Assembly (NCBI RefSeq): GCF_029210375.1
Contig: NZ_JARGER010000006.1
Span: 21,474 to 85,473 of the forward strand
Length of the DNA stretch: 64,000 nt
Direction: 5' to 3'
Source: Nocardioides sp. YIM 152315
Lineage (GTDB): Bacteria > Actinomycetota > Actinomycetes > Propionibacteriales > Nocardioidaceae
Below, piece by piece: positions 16,952 to 25,843 of the stretch. Below the pieces are notes generated by a model. It was not told the DNA's origin. It was given only the letters and a program-made list of their open reading frames with translations, and ran no database searches. Position numbers and translations under genes: made by a program. The stretch's first letter is position 1; each line of letters begins with the position of its first letter.

Positions 16952-18688
16952 TCAGCGCCCCGACCACGCGGCCCACAGCTCGGCGTACATCCCCCGCACG
17001 GCGACCAGGTCGTCGTGCGACCCGCGCTCGACCACCCGGCCGGCGTCCATCACGACGATCTCGTGGGCGTCGACCGCCTGGGTGAGGCGGTGCGCGATGG
17101 TGAGCGACGTGCGGCGAGCGGTGACCGCGTCGGCGGCACGCTCCAGCGACCGTGCACCCGCCGAACCGGCCTCGGCGGTGGCCTCGTCGAGCACCACGAC
17201 GACGGGGTCGGCGAGCAGCACCCGCGCCAGCGCCACCTGCTGCGCCAGCGCCGGCGTCAGCGTGCGAGCACCGTCGCCGACGACGGTCGAGAGCCCGTCC
17301 GGCAGCGCCTCCACCGCCGAGCGGGCGCCGACCGCGTCGAGCGCGGCGAGCAGCGCGGTGTCCGGGGCCGACGGGGCGGCGAGGGTGAGGTTGTCGCGCA
17401 CCGTGCCCGCGAAGACGTGCACCTCCTGGCTCACGATCGCCACCGGGGGCCGCCCGTCCCCGTCCACCCGCGCCAGCGGCACCCCGCCCAGCGACACCGA
17501 TCCCCGGGTCGGAGCGAGCCGTCCGGCGATCGCCGCACCCAGCGTCGTCTTGCCGGCGCCCGACGCGCCCACGACCGCGACCCGGTGCCCGGGCGCCACG
17601 TCGAGGGAGACCGAGTCGACGGCCGGCCGGTCCGCGACGTACTCGTGGTGGAGGTCGCGTACGACGAGCCGTCCGTCCGCCGGGCGCTCCGGACCGTGGA
17701 CCGGCACCGGCGCCGGCAACTGGGCGAGCCCGACCAGCCGGACCAGCGAGGCGCCTGCCGACTGCACCGCGTCGAACAGGGCGAGGATCGCGCCGATCGG
17801 GTTGAAGAGCCGGTGGAAGAGCAGCGCCGCCGCCGTCACCGCGCCGACGGTGACCAACGACCGTGAGACGAGTGCGTACCCGGTGCCGAGGATCAGCAGC
17901 AGGCCGATCAGCTCGGCGCGGTTGTTGCGGCCGTAGAAGCGGGTCAGCAGCCGGAACACGTCGATCGACAGCTGCGCCGAGCGCCACGACGCGGCGGTGG
18001 TGAGCTCCTGGTGCTGCGCGCCGATGCCGTAGGCGCGCAGGGTGCGGCTGGCGTGGAGCCCGGTGACCAGCGCCTCGGCGCGCTCGCTGTTGGCCTCCCG
18101 CTCGCGGCGGTAGTAGGGGCCGGAGCGCGGCAGGTACCACCGCAGCGCCATCACGTAGAACGGCACGGCACCCAGTCCGGCCAGACCGAGCCGCCAGTCG
18201 AGCGCGAAGAGGCCGACGACCGTGAAGACCACGGCGACGACCGAGTTCACCAGGATCGGGATCACCTCGGTGAACGACTCCGTGATCAGGCGGACGTCGT
18301 CACCGACCCGCGACAGCAGGTCACCGGAGCCGCTCGCCTCGAGCTCGGCGGCCTCGAGCGAGAGCGCCCGCTCCAGGACGGTCTCGCGGAGGTCCGCCAG
18401 CGCCGGCTCCGCCGTGCGCGCGAGGAAGGCGACGGAGAGGTACGTCGCGAGCCCGCCGACCAGGGCGGCGCCGAGGATCCACAGCACGGCGGGGGTGATG
18501 TCGGCGGCCGGCCCGCCGTCGACGACCACGTCGACGATCCGGCCGAGCATCCACGGCGCGACCAGGCCGGCCAGGCCCTCGATCGCGAACATCAGCAGGC
18601 ACAGGGCCAGCGCCCACGGTCGCTGACGCAGCAGGCGGCGCGACAGGGCGGCCGCCTCGCGGGCGGTCGAGACGGGGAGCCGGGTCAC
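16952..18688 (-). CDS. ABC transporter permease/ATPase half (IrtB-like, canonical Walker A)
   Basis: This half-transporter of 578 residues has six N-terminal transmembrane helices (about residues 20-310) and a C-terminal ATPase domain. The Walker A motif GASGAGKTT is intact and Walker B is VVVVLDEAT. The ABC signature LSGGQ is replaced by LTPALAQQ and the D-loop is degenerate (AEAG). Its GTG start overlaps the stop of the partner gene (GTGA). With the partner and the divergent siderophore-interacting reductase it resembles the mycobacterial IrtAB ferric-siderophore import system, though an export role cannot be excluded. Confidence 0.85.
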   Translation of the reverse strand: MTRLPVSTAREAAALSRRLLRQRPWALALCLLMFAIEGLAGLVAPWMLGRIVDVVVDGGPAADITPAVLWILGAALVGGLATYLSVAFLARTAEPALADLRETVLERALSLEAAELEASGSGDLLSRVGDDVRLITESFTEVIPILVNSVVAVVFTVVGLFALDWRLGLAGLGAVPFYVMALRWYLPRSGPYYRREREANSERAEALVTGLHASRTLRAYGIGAQHQELTTAASWRSAQLSIDVFRLLTRFYGRNNRAELIGLLLILGTGYALVSRSLVTVGAVTAAALLFHRLFNPIGAILALFDAVQSAGASLVRLVGLAQLPAPVPVHGPERPADGRLVVRDLHHEYVADRPAVDSVSLDVAPGHRVAVVGASGAGKTTLGAAIAGRLAPTRGSVSLGGVPLARVDGDGRPPVAIVSQEVHVFAGTVRDNLTLAAPSAPDTALLAALDAVGARSAVEALPDGLSTVVGDGARTLTPALAQQVALARVLLADPVVVVLDEATAEAGSAGARSLERAADAVTARRTSLTIAHRLTQAVDAHEIVVMDAGRVVERGSHDDLVAVRGMYAELWAAWSGR

Positions 18689-20358
18689 CGCAGCACCGCG
18701 GTCCGGTAGGCCTCGCCCTCGGCGAGCCGGGTGTGCGTGCCCACGGCCGCCACCCGGCCGCCCACCAGGTGCACGACCCGGTCGGCGCGCGCGAGGAGGG
18801 CGGGGCTGCTCGTGAGCACGAGCGTGGCGCCGTCGGGGCGGCGTACGGCGTCGATGCCCTCGGCGATGCGCTGCTCGGTCACGGCGTCGACGGCCGTGGT
18901 CGGGTCGTGCAGCACGAGCACCGACGGGTCCGCGGCCAGCGCCCGGGCCAGGCCGAGGCGCTGTCGCTGCCCGCCCGAGAGGGTGGTGCCGTTGACGGTG
19001 ACGGGCTCGTCGGGGAGGTCGGTCGCCGACGACGCCGCCATCACGGTCGCGAAGCGGTCGTCGTCCAGGCGCGAGGCGTGGTCGACGTTCGAGCGCAGCG
19101 TGCCCTCGAAGAGGTCGACGTGGTGCTCGGCGACCACCAGCATCCGCTGCGCCTCCTCGATGCGCAGCTCCGTGAGCGGCGCGCCGCCGACCAGGACCCG
19201 GCCCGCCCCGGGGACCGCCTCGCCGCGCAGGAGGTGCATCAGCGCGCCGGCGTCGGCGGGGTCCTCGGCCACGACCGCCACCGTCTCCCCCGGGCCGACC
19301 TCGAGCGAGACCGAGCGCAGCGTCCCGTCGGTGACCTCGTCGAGCACAAGGGACGCGACGCCGGACGACGTCCGCTCGCCGACCTCGACCAGCGGCGGCG
19401 CCCCGAAGAGGTCGACGAGCCGGCGTGCCGAGGCGCGGGAGCGGGCCAGCTGCGCGACGAGGTAGGCGATCATCCCCATGGGCTCGGCCACGAACTGCGC
19501 GAGCCCCACCACCGACACGAGCTCGCCGATCGTCATGTCCCCCTCGACGGCCTGCCGACCCGCGACGAGGGCGACGACGGCCAGGAAGCCCACGCTCAGC
19601 GCGCTCGTGAGCCCGTAGAGCACGCCCTCGGACCGCGCGGCCCCGATGCTGGCGGCCATCGCGTCCCGGCTCTGCACCCGGTAGCGGCCGTGCGCGACCC
19701 GCTCGGCGCCGATGCCCTTGAGGGGGCGCAGGCCGCGCACCAGGTCGGTCGCGAGACCGGTGGCGCGGCCGATCGCCTCCTGGCGCTCGTGGGCGCGGTG
19801 GGCGAGCCGCGGCGCGAGCACCTGGGTGCAGACCAGCACGATCGGCACGCCGACCAGCACGACGACCGCGACCAGCGGATCGATGGTGGCCAGCACGACG
19901 GCACTGATCACCAGACCGGCGATCCCCGCCACCGTGAACGTGATCTGACGGATCACCGCCGCCACGCCCTCGGCGTCCCCGGTCGCCACGGCGAGGACGT
20001 CGCCGGGCAGACGGTCGAGCCGCGCTCCGCGCGGCGCGAGCACGTGGGCCGACACCTCGGTGCGGAGCAGGTGGCCCTCCTCCTGGAAGGCCCGGAACCC
20101 CACGCGCGAGCCGAAGCGATAGGCCAGGCTCAGCACCGCGAAATGCACGCACAGCACGACGCCCCACAGGACCAGCCGTTCGAGGTCCCCGGCGGCGATG
20201 GCGCGGTCGATGACGACGCCGATCAGGATCGGCACCGCGGCCTCGCAGACCTGCCACAGCGTGATCAGCGCGATCGCACCGAGGAGCCGGCGCCGCTGCC
20301 GGTGGAGGGTCCGCCGGATCAGCCCGCCCGGCGTCGCGGGCGGTTGCTCGGTGGTCAC
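18685..20358 (-). CDS. ABC transporter permease/ATPase half (IrtA-like, degenerate Walker A)
   Basis: This 557-residue half-transporter is the first gene of the pair. The transmembrane region covers about residues 20-300. In the ATPase domain the P-loop is destroyed (VAVVAEDPADAGAL in place of GxxGxGKS). Walker B is altered to VLVLHDPTT, but the signature LSGGQRQR is perfect. This is complementary to the partner protein, so the heterodimer can form only one complete ATP site. The GTG at 20358 is used. Between it and the divergent reductase gene is a possible iron-regulator operator at 20377-20392. Confidence 0.85.
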   Translation of the reverse strand: MTTEQPPATPGGLIRRTLHRQRRRLLGAIALITLWQVCEAAVPILIGVVIDRAIAAGDLERLVLWGVVLCVHFAVLSLAYRFGSRVGFRAFQEEGHLLRTEVSAHVLAPRGARLDRLPGDVLAVATGDAEGVAAVIRQITFTVAGIAGLVISAVVLATIDPLVAVVVLVGVPIVLVCTQVLAPRLAHRAHERQEAIGRATGLATDLVRGLRPLKGIGAERVAHGRYRVQSRDAMAASIGAARSEGVLYGLTSALSVGFLAVVALVAGRQAVEGDMTIGELVSVVGLAQFVAEPMGMIAYLVAQLARSRASARRLVDLFGAPPLVEVGERTSSGVASLVLDEVTDGTLRSVSLEVGPGETVAVVAEDPADAGALMHLLRGEAVPGAGRVLVGGAPLTELRIEEAQRMLVVAEHHVDLFEGTLRSNVDHASRLDDDRFATVMAASSATDLPDEPVTVNGTTLSGGQRQRLGLARALAADPSVLVLHDPTTAVDAVTEQRIAEGIDAVRRPDGATLVLTSSPALLARADRVVHLVGGRVAAVGTHTRLAEGEAYRTAVLR

Positions 20359-20376
20359 GCGCTCAGTATGAACGAG

Positions 20377-20392
20377 GTAAGGTCCCCCTTAC
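20377..20392. promoter_or_regulatory. Candidate DtxR/IdeR-type iron box
   Basis: GTAAGG and CCTTAC are separated by 4 nt, forming an inverted repeat in an otherwise unusually A/T-containing 64-bp intergenic region. The region lies between the siderophore ABC transporter (minus) and the siderophore-interacting protein (plus). The half-site resembles the AGGTAAGG half of IdeR/DtxR boxes. Repression of both divergent genes by Fe2+-loaded IdeR would fit. Confidence 0.5.
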
Positions 20393-20422
20393 TTCATGGG
20401 GTCGACGACGAAAGGAGCCCGG

Positions 20423-21232
20423 ATGCCGACGTGGCACGGACAGGTCGAGAGCACTGAATGGCTGACGCCCGCGCTGGTGCGCGTGGTGCTCGGTGGTGAC
20501 GGGCTCGGCGGCTTCGCGATGCCGGACGCGACGGACACCTACGTGAACGTCGCGATCCCGCCGTCGGGTGCGCCATACTCCGGCGCCTTCTCCCCTGCCG
20601 ACGTCAAGGAGCAGCACGACCGCGAGCACTGGCCGGTGCGCCGGCGCTACACCGTCCGCAGCTGGGACGCCGCCACCGGACGCCTGACCCTCGACTTCGT
20701 CGTGCACGGTGACCACGGCGTCGGCGGCCCGTGGGCTGGGGGCACGCGCGTCGGCGACGTGCTCGTGTTCGAGGGCCCCGGCAGCGGCTACCGGCCGGAC
20801 CCGGCCGCCGACTGGCACCTGCTCGTCGGCGACGAGTCGGCGCTGCCGGCGATCGCCGCCTCGCTCGAGGCGATCCCGGCCGGCACGGCCGCGGTGGTGC
20901 GCTTGGTCTGCGACGGCCCCGAGCACGAGATCGCGCTGCCCTGTCCGGGCGACCTCGACCTGGTGTGGCTGCACCGCACGGGAGCCGAGGACGACGTCGA
21001 CCTGCTGCCCGACGCCGTCGCCGACCTGGTCTTCCCGACCGGCCGGGTGCACGCGTTCATCCACGGCGAGGCCGACGAGATCCGCGCGATCCGCCGGCAC
21101 CTGCTCTCCGACCGCGGGCTCGACCGCGCGACGATGTCGTGCTCGCCGTACTGGCGGCGCACGATGACCGACGAGGCGTGGCGCGCCGTCAAGCGCGACT
21201 ACGTGGCCGCGATGGACGCCGAGGTCGCCTGA
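20423..21232 (+). CDS. Siderophore-interacting FAD protein (ferric-siderophore reductase)
   Basis: The 269-residue flavoprotein of the SIP/ViuB family is expected to reduce ferric siderophores with NAD(P)H in the cytoplasm after import. The FAD-binding RRRYTVRSWD segment, the HGVGGPWA loop and the nucleotide-binding GDESALPAI motif are visible. It ends with the family block SPYWRRTMTDEAWRAVKRDY. I prefer the ATG at 20423, which has AAAGGAG at 20411-20417, over the ATG at 20396, which sits almost on top of the inverted repeat. It is divergent from the ABC pair and converges on the alcohol dehydrogenase, leaving 10 bp. Confidence 0.92.
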   Translation: MPTWHGQVESTEWLTPALVRVVLGGDGLGGFAMPDATDTYVNVAIPPSGAPYSGAFSPADVKEQHDREHWPVRRRYTVRSWDAATGRLTLDFVVHGDHGVGGPWAGGTRVGDVLVFEGPGSGYRPDPAADWHLLVGDESALPAIAASLEAIPAGTAAVVRLVCDGPEHEIALPCPGDLDLVWLHRTGAEDDVDLLPDAVADLVFPTGRVHAFIHGEADEIRAIRRHLLSDRGLDRATMSCSPYWRRTMTDEAWRAVKRDYVAAMDAEVA

Positions 21233-21242
21233 CCTCCCGACC

Positions 21243-22391
21243 TCAGTCGTAGACGACGACGCCGCGGATGTTCTTGCCGTCGCGCATGTCCTGGTAGCCC
21301 TGGTTGATCTCGTCGAGGGTGTAGGTCGAGGTCACCATCTCGTCGAGCTTGAGCCTGCCGTCCATGTAGAGGCTGAGCAGGCGCGGGATGTCGTAGCGGG
21401 GGTTGGCGTTGCCGAAGATGCAGCCGACGAGCTCCTTGCGCATCATCGACATCTCGAAGAGGTTCAGCTGGACGTCGGTCGCCATCATGTTGGCGACGGC
21501 GGTCACGACGCCGCGGCCGGCCTTCTTGACCAGGCTCATCATCGGTGCGACCAGGTCGCCGGTGGCCAGGCCGACGGCGAGGATCGCCTTGTCCGCCATG
21601 GCGCCCTGGGTCAGCTCGCTGATGAGCGGCTGCGCCTCCTCCATCGACGCCGCCGTGTGCGTCGCGCCGAGCGTGAGCGCCTTCTCGCGCTTCCACGCCA
21701 CCGGGTCGATCGCGACGACGTGCCGCGCGCCGGCCATCGCCGCCCCCTGCACGGCGCTCATGCCGATGCCTCCGACGCCCACGACGGCCACCGTCTCGCC
21801 CGACTGCACGTCGGCGGCGTACGTCGCCGAGCCCCAGCCGGTGGTCACCCCGCAGCCGACGAGCGCTGCCTTGTCGAGCGGCACGCTCTTGTCGATCTTC
21901 ACCGCGCTGTCGACGTTGACGACCGTGTAGGGCGAGAAGGTGCCGAGGCCGACCATGATCCCGAGGTCGCGTCCGTCCTTGGCGTGGTGACGGTAGGAGA
22001 AGTCGGAGAGCTGCATGCCGCTGAGCAGGAAGGCGCCGAGGTCGCACAGGTGCTGCTGGCCCGTCGAGCACGACGGGCACTTGCCGCAGGACGGGATGAA
22101 GCTGAAGACGACGTGGTCCCCGACCTCGAAGCCGACGGTGTCGGGACCGACCTCCTGCACGACGCCCGCGCCCTCGTGGCCACCGATGACCGGGAACTGC
22201 TTGAGGCCGAACGCCTCCGCCAGTTCGGGGTCCAGCACCATGTCGCCGGTGACCATGTGCTCGTCGGAGTGGCACAGGCCCGAGGCGGCCAGCTTGACGA
22301 GCAGCTCGCCTCTCCTGGGCGGGTCGAGCTCGATGTCCTCCACACTCCAGTCGGTGTGCGGCTCCCACAAGATGGCGGCGCGGGTCTTCAT
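21243..22391 (-). CDS. Zinc-dependent alcohol dehydrogenase of the NDMA-dependent, mycofactocin-linked type
   Basis: This 382-residue medium-chain dehydrogenase shows the catalytic zinc block SGLCHSDEH, the GGHEGAGVV turn, and a structural-zinc loop CGKCPSCSTGQQHLC. A GVGGIGMSAVQGA nucleotide-binding site follows. The opening MKTRAAILWEPHTDWSVEDIELDPP is characteristic of the Rxyl_3153-type family, whose nicotinamide is thought to stay bound and to pass electrons to mycofactocin. No mycofactocin gene is in this window. ATG 22391 gives family length. Confidence 0.88.
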   Translation of the reverse strand: MKTRAAILWEPHTDWSVEDIELDPPRRGELLVKLAASGLCHSDEHMVTGDMVLDPELAEAFGLKQFPVIGGHEGAGVVQEVGPDTVGFEVGDHVVFSFIPSCGKCPSCSTGQQHLCDLGAFLLSGMQLSDFSYRHHAKDGRDLGIMVGLGTFSPYTVVNVDSAVKIDKSVPLDKAALVGCGVTTGWGSATYAADVQSGETVAVVGVGGIGMSAVQGAAMAGARHVVAIDPVAWKREKALTLGATHTAASMEEAQPLISELTQGAMADKAILAVGLATGDLVAPMMSLVKKAGRGVVTAVANMMATDVQLNLFEMSMMRKELVGCIFGNANPRYDIPRLLSLYMDGRLKLDEMVTSTYTLDEINQGYQDMRDGKNIRGVVVYD

Positions 22392-22517
22392 GCTGGCTCC
22401 TCGGGAAAGTAGAACGCGTTCTTGTTGCAGCAAGGTAGTCCCTCGTGTGGCGCGTGTCACGCGTTCCGAGTGCTGCCTCGCGGTCCACCTCCCGCGACAC
22501 TCCGGCACGATGGCGCC

Positions 22518-22808
22518 ATGACGGCGTACTGGGTCAGCACCTACGTGGAGATCACCGACGAGACCAAGCTGGCGGCGTACGCCGCGCTGGCCGGGCCGGC
22601 GCTCACCGGCGCCGGTGGCACGTTCCTGGCCCGCGGCCTGCCCGCGGGGGTCTACGAGGCCGGACAGCCGACCCGCACGGTGCTGATCGCGTTCGACTCG
22701 GTGGAGCAGGCCGTCGCCGCGCACGAGAGCCCGGCCTACCAGGAGGCGCTGGACGCCCTCGACGGCGGTGCGGTCCGCGACCTGCGCATCGTCCCGAGCG
22801 CCTCCTGA
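22518..22808 (+). CDS. DUF1330 family protein
   Basis: This small alpha/beta-barrel-type protein of 96 residues begins MTAYWVSTYVEITDETKLAAY. It contains the FDSVEQAVAAHESPAYQ block typical of DUF1330 (dimeric, EthD/ABM-like fold). Function is unknown. The ATG at 22518 is preceded by only a weak ribosome-binding site. It stands alone between two minus-strand genes. Confidence 0.82.
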   Translation: MTAYWVSTYVEITDETKLAAYAALAGPALTGAGGTFLARGLPAGVYEAGQPTRTVLIAFDSVEQAVAAHESPAYQEALDALDGGAVRDLRIVPSAS

Positions 22809-22836
22809 GCGACCCGCGGCACGAGGACGACCTGCG

Positions 22837-23013
22837 TCAGGCGACGAAGGCGATCTTGCTCTCGACGGCCGCCAGGATCTCCGGCGTGATGTCGGTGATG
22901 CCGTGCGCGCTGGCCGCGTGACCGGCGACGTCGGCCAGCATCGCTCCGCGGTCGCGGTTCTCGAAGCGGGCGGCGCAACCCGGCATGACGTCGCCACAAG
23001 CGAGCTTGAACAT
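22837..23013 (-). CDS. DUF1059 small protein
   Basis: The 58-residue protein begins MFKLACGDVMPGCAARF, followed by an acidic helix and HGITDITPEILAAVE. This Cys..Cys..HAASAHG pattern is that of DUF1059. A strong ribosome-binding site (AAAGGGG) lies 8 nt upstream of the ATG at 23013. Function is unknown; related proteins are common single-gene stress-type loci in actinobacteria. It lies 50 bp downstream of the histidine-kinase gene on the same strand. Confidence 0.82.
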   Translation of the reverse strand: MFKLACGDVMPGCAARFENRDRGAMLADVAGHAASAHGITDITPEILAAVESKIAFVA

Positions 23014-23063
23014 GATGTGTCCCCTTTGGTTCGACGGACCGTGAGCGGATCTCCGGTCCGAGG

Positions 23064-23936
23064 TCAGGTGTGGTGCGGGATCCGGATCCAGAGCACCGCG
23101 CTGGTGTCGTCCTGGTCGGCGCCGAGCGTGCCGCCGTGCGCGACCACCAGGGCTCGGGCGAGGTAGAGCCCGATGGTCACGCCCGTGCGGTCGTCGTTGA
23201 GGTCGAAGGGCTCGAAGAGCGCCCGCAGCACCTCGATGTCGATGGGGTCGGCGTCCCGCATCACCCGCAGCTCGACCCACGGTGCGACCACGTCGACCTC
23301 GAGCCGCAGGGAGCGCGGCCGGGGCTCCGACAGGCCCGCCGACCACAGGTCGCGCAGGGCGCGGCGGAAGAGCTCGGGATCGACGACCACCTCGAGGTGG
23401 GGACCCTGCCCACCGACGTCATCGAGGCCGTTGATGCCGGCCACGAGCTCGCCGACGGTGACCCGCCGGGGTTCGGGCCGCAGCAGCCCGAGCGACGCCG
23501 CCGCGAGCAGCTCGACGTCGATCACCCGCTCGGCGAGTCGCTCCAGCGAGGCGTGCAGCCGCTCCGTCGTGCGCTCGGCCGCCGCGGGAGGGACGTCGCC
23601 CTCGCGGAGCATCGCGACCCACCCTTGCGCCGTGGTGAGCGGAGTCCGCAGCTCATGGGCGAAGGCGGCCAGGAAGCGGTCGCGCTGCTGCGCCGCGTCG
23701 GCGGTCGGGCGGTTGGTCACCTGGGCCGTGCCGGCTTCGACGAAGGCCGCCACCCATCGGTGCACGAGCGCCGGGTCGACCGCCCAGCGCGCCGCGACCC
23801 CGGGCACGCTCTGCCCTCCGAGCACGTCCAGCACCGCGCGCACGCGGGGGTCCTGCTCGGCCGCTTCTCCGTCGCCCTCGACCAGTCTCGGCCTCCAGGC
23901 CGGACCGTCGGAGGGCGCACTCTGCTCGACGACCAT
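23064..23936 (-). CDS. HTH-domain histidine kinase
   Basis: The 290-residue protein has a transposase-like helix-turn-helix at residues 28-72 (VPGVAARWAVDPALVHRWVAAF). A HisKA dimerisation segment follows with the phospho-acceptor HELRTP near residue 93, then an ATPase-type C-terminus ending in the glycine-rich GVTIGLYLARALVVAHGG block. No transmembrane helix or sensor domain is seen, so it is a cytosolic kinase. No response regulator is adjacent. ATG 23936 was preferred because further upstream starts run into the promoter of the divergent gene at 24048. Confidence 0.75.
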   Translation of the reverse strand: MVVEQSAPSDGPAWRPRLVEGDGEAAEQDPRVRAVLDVLGGQSVPGVAARWAVDPALVHRWVAAFVEAGTAQVTNRPTADAAQQRDRFLAAFAHELRTPLTTAQGWVAMLREGDVPPAAAERTTERLHASLERLAERVIDVELLAAASLGLLRPEPRRVTVGELVAGINGLDDVGGQGPHLEVVVDPELFRRALRDLWSAGLSEPRPRSLRLEVDVVAPWVELRVMRDADPIDIEVLRALFEPFDLNDDRTGVTIGLYLARALVVAHGGTLGADQDDTSAVLWIRIPHHT

Positions 23937-24047
23937 CGACCTCCCTATCGGCAGCGCGGGATCTCGACCTGAGCGAAGTCGGCCCGCGGCGTCGTGCTGA
24001 CCGGCATCGAGCCGGTGGGTGTCGGCGCCTCCTGAGAGGCTGGCCGC

Positions 24048-25409
24048 ATGCCCGAGACGCACGACCTAGCCCACGACGAGACCAGCGCCGTCTACGCCGC
24101 GGAGGACCTGTACGCCGCCTGGCTCGACCGCGCCCGGCGAGCGCCCGGGCAGGCGTTGCACGTGCGCGTCGGAGACGAGGTGCGGTCCTTCGAGCCCGAG
24201 CTCGAGCCCCTGTTCTCCGACCCCGGCGACGTGCAGGCGTACGTCGACCGGGTGCTCCACCACCTGGCCGCGACCGGTGCGTCGTACCTGGATCGGGGCG
24301 GCCACGACCTGACACGCGTCCCCCTCCACGTGCGCCCGCGCCGCGGACGACGGCGCGCGGTCTACGAGGTCGACGACCTGCCGGACCGTGGGGTCATCGC
24401 GCTCCCCACGCGGGAGGTCGGCGGTCGGTGGTCGTTGCGGGCGGCCGTCGTCCTCCACGAGGTCGCCCACCACCTCACCGCGGGCGGCGGCCACGGTCCT
24501 GCCTTCCGCACCACCCACCTGCGTCTGCTCGAGGACCTCGGGCTGCCCGTGCAGGCCGAGCTCCTGCACACGGCCTACCGGTTGCAGTCCCTCGACACCG
24601 GCGTCGACGGCGACGACCGCACGCTCCTGCGCATCGGCCGCCTGCTCCGCCAGGCCGAGCGGACCGGCAACCTCGCCGAACGGGAGGCGTTCTTCGCGAA
24701 GGCGCAGGCCCTGGCCACCCGGCACCAGATCGCGCTGGCGGTCGCGCGCGCGAGCGCGGGCGACGAGGAGCGACGCGAGGAGCCCACCTACGAGACGGTC
24801 CGCACCGGCGAGCGGGGCAAGCGTTCCCTGGCGCGCTACGTGCGCCTCCTCCTGGAGGTCGCCCGGGTCAACGACCTCGAGGCCGCGATCTACTCCGACA
24901 ACACACGGGTCACGCTCTACGGCTATCCCAGCGACATCGCCATCGCGAAGGCGCTCTACGCCGCCCTGGTGACGCAGATGGTCGCCGACGGCGACGACCA
25001 TCTCCGTTCCGGGGCCCACAAGGCCGACCGCCAGGAGGTCTGGGATCCGCACCGGCGACGCTGGGTGAGCCGGCCGGTCCACGGCGCGACGGCGCGGACC
25101 GCCTTCTACGAGGCCTGGACCGTGCACGTGGCCGACCGCCTGGCGGCCGCACGAGCGCACGCACGCGAGCGGGCCGAGGACGCGGACGCCGGCCGGTCGG
25201 CGCCTGTCTCGACCGAGCTGGCGCTGCGCGCCAAGGAGATCGAGGTGGTCGACTACTTCGCCCGCATGAAGGACGAGCACGGCGTCCGCGGCACCTGGCG
25301 CGGCGCGCTGCACGCCGGCGCGGCAGCTCCCGGGTCCTGGGACGCGGGCACCGCCGCGGCCGCCCGCGCCCGTCTCGGCTCCGAGCGTCCACTCCCGTCC
25401 GGCCGGTGA
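24048..25409 (+). CDS. Zinc-metallohydrolase-like protein with DUF2786 domain
   Basis: The 453-residue protein carries a putative zinc-protease-like motif HEVAHHLT near residue 143 in its N-terminal half; this half fits the TIGR04338-type putative metallohydrolases. The C-terminal half starts with RIGRLLRQAERTGNLAEREAFFAKAQAL, the DUF2786 signature. Between HEVAH and the end of the first domain HGPAFRTT supplies a third possible zinc ligand. Function is unknown. It diverges from the histidine kinase with about 110 bp between the starts. Confidence 0.75.
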   Translation: MPETHDLAHDETSAVYAAEDLYAAWLDRARRAPGQALHVRVGDEVRSFEPELEPLFSDPGDVQAYVDRVLHHLAATGASYLDRGGHDLTRVPLHVRPRRGRRRAVYEVDDLPDRGVIALPTREVGGRWSLRAAVVLHEVAHHLTAGGGHGPAFRTTHLRLLEDLGLPVQAELLHTAYRLQSLDTGVDGDDRTLLRIGRLLRQAERTGNLAEREAFFAKAQALATRHQIALAVARASAGDEERREEPTYETVRTGERGKRSLARYVRLLLEVARVNDLEAAIYSDNTRVTLYGYPSDIAIAKALYAALVTQMVADGDDHLRSGAHKADRQEVWDPHRRRWVSRPVHGATARTAFYEAWTVHVADRLAAARAHARERAEDADAGRSAPVSTELALRAKEIEVVDYFARMKDEHGVRGTWRGALHAGAAAPGSWDAGTAAAARARLGSERPLPSGR

Positions 25410-25843
25410 CCTCGTGATCGCCTGCGTGACCAACTTTCATGCGGAGCGAACCGTCCGCGGGAGCACGACCTCCGGTGCACGGGCAACCCAACCGGCAGCG
25501 GGGGTGCCCGCGGTCGCTGCGAGGACAGTCGGCAGCAAGCTCGCCGCCCCGAGGCGCACGACCGAGAACTTCCCCAGCACGCAGGCATCGAGGGGATGGA
25601 GACGATACGCCGGAAGAGAGGGACGCCCGCGGACTCCCGGCATTGAGTGCGCCCACCAGTCGGCCTGCACATCTCAGCTCTGTCGGTGCGCAACGACTCT
25701 CACGCCTCGGAGCCCATCGACCTGCCACGCGATCCGCAGGCGTGTCCCCGGCGTCGCAGTAGCCCAGATAGACGCGGGTCGGCGCCAGGTCTTGCAGAAC
25801 AAGCCTCTTGCTGCGTCCGTACAACAGGCGCACACTGGACCAC
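25410..25843. other. Gene-poor stretch before the toxin-antitoxin pair
   Basis: I find no convincing gene in these 434 bases. Codon bias breaks down, short frames exist on both strands, and there is no good start with a ribosome-binding site. The last 40 bases must contain the promoter and operator of the antitoxin gene, but no clear inverted repeat stands out. Confidence 0.5.

Noticed and set aside
22455..22480. TGTCACG upstream of the DUF1330 gene as another island promoter
   Set aside because: The next GGTC is 20 nt away rather than 16, and the site lies outside the island; treated as a chance match.
25205..25225. GCGCCTGTCTCGACCGAG as another palindromic element copy
   Set aside because: Only about 15 bases resemble one half of the element, and it lies in a normal coding linker of the DUF2786 protein without the matching second half.
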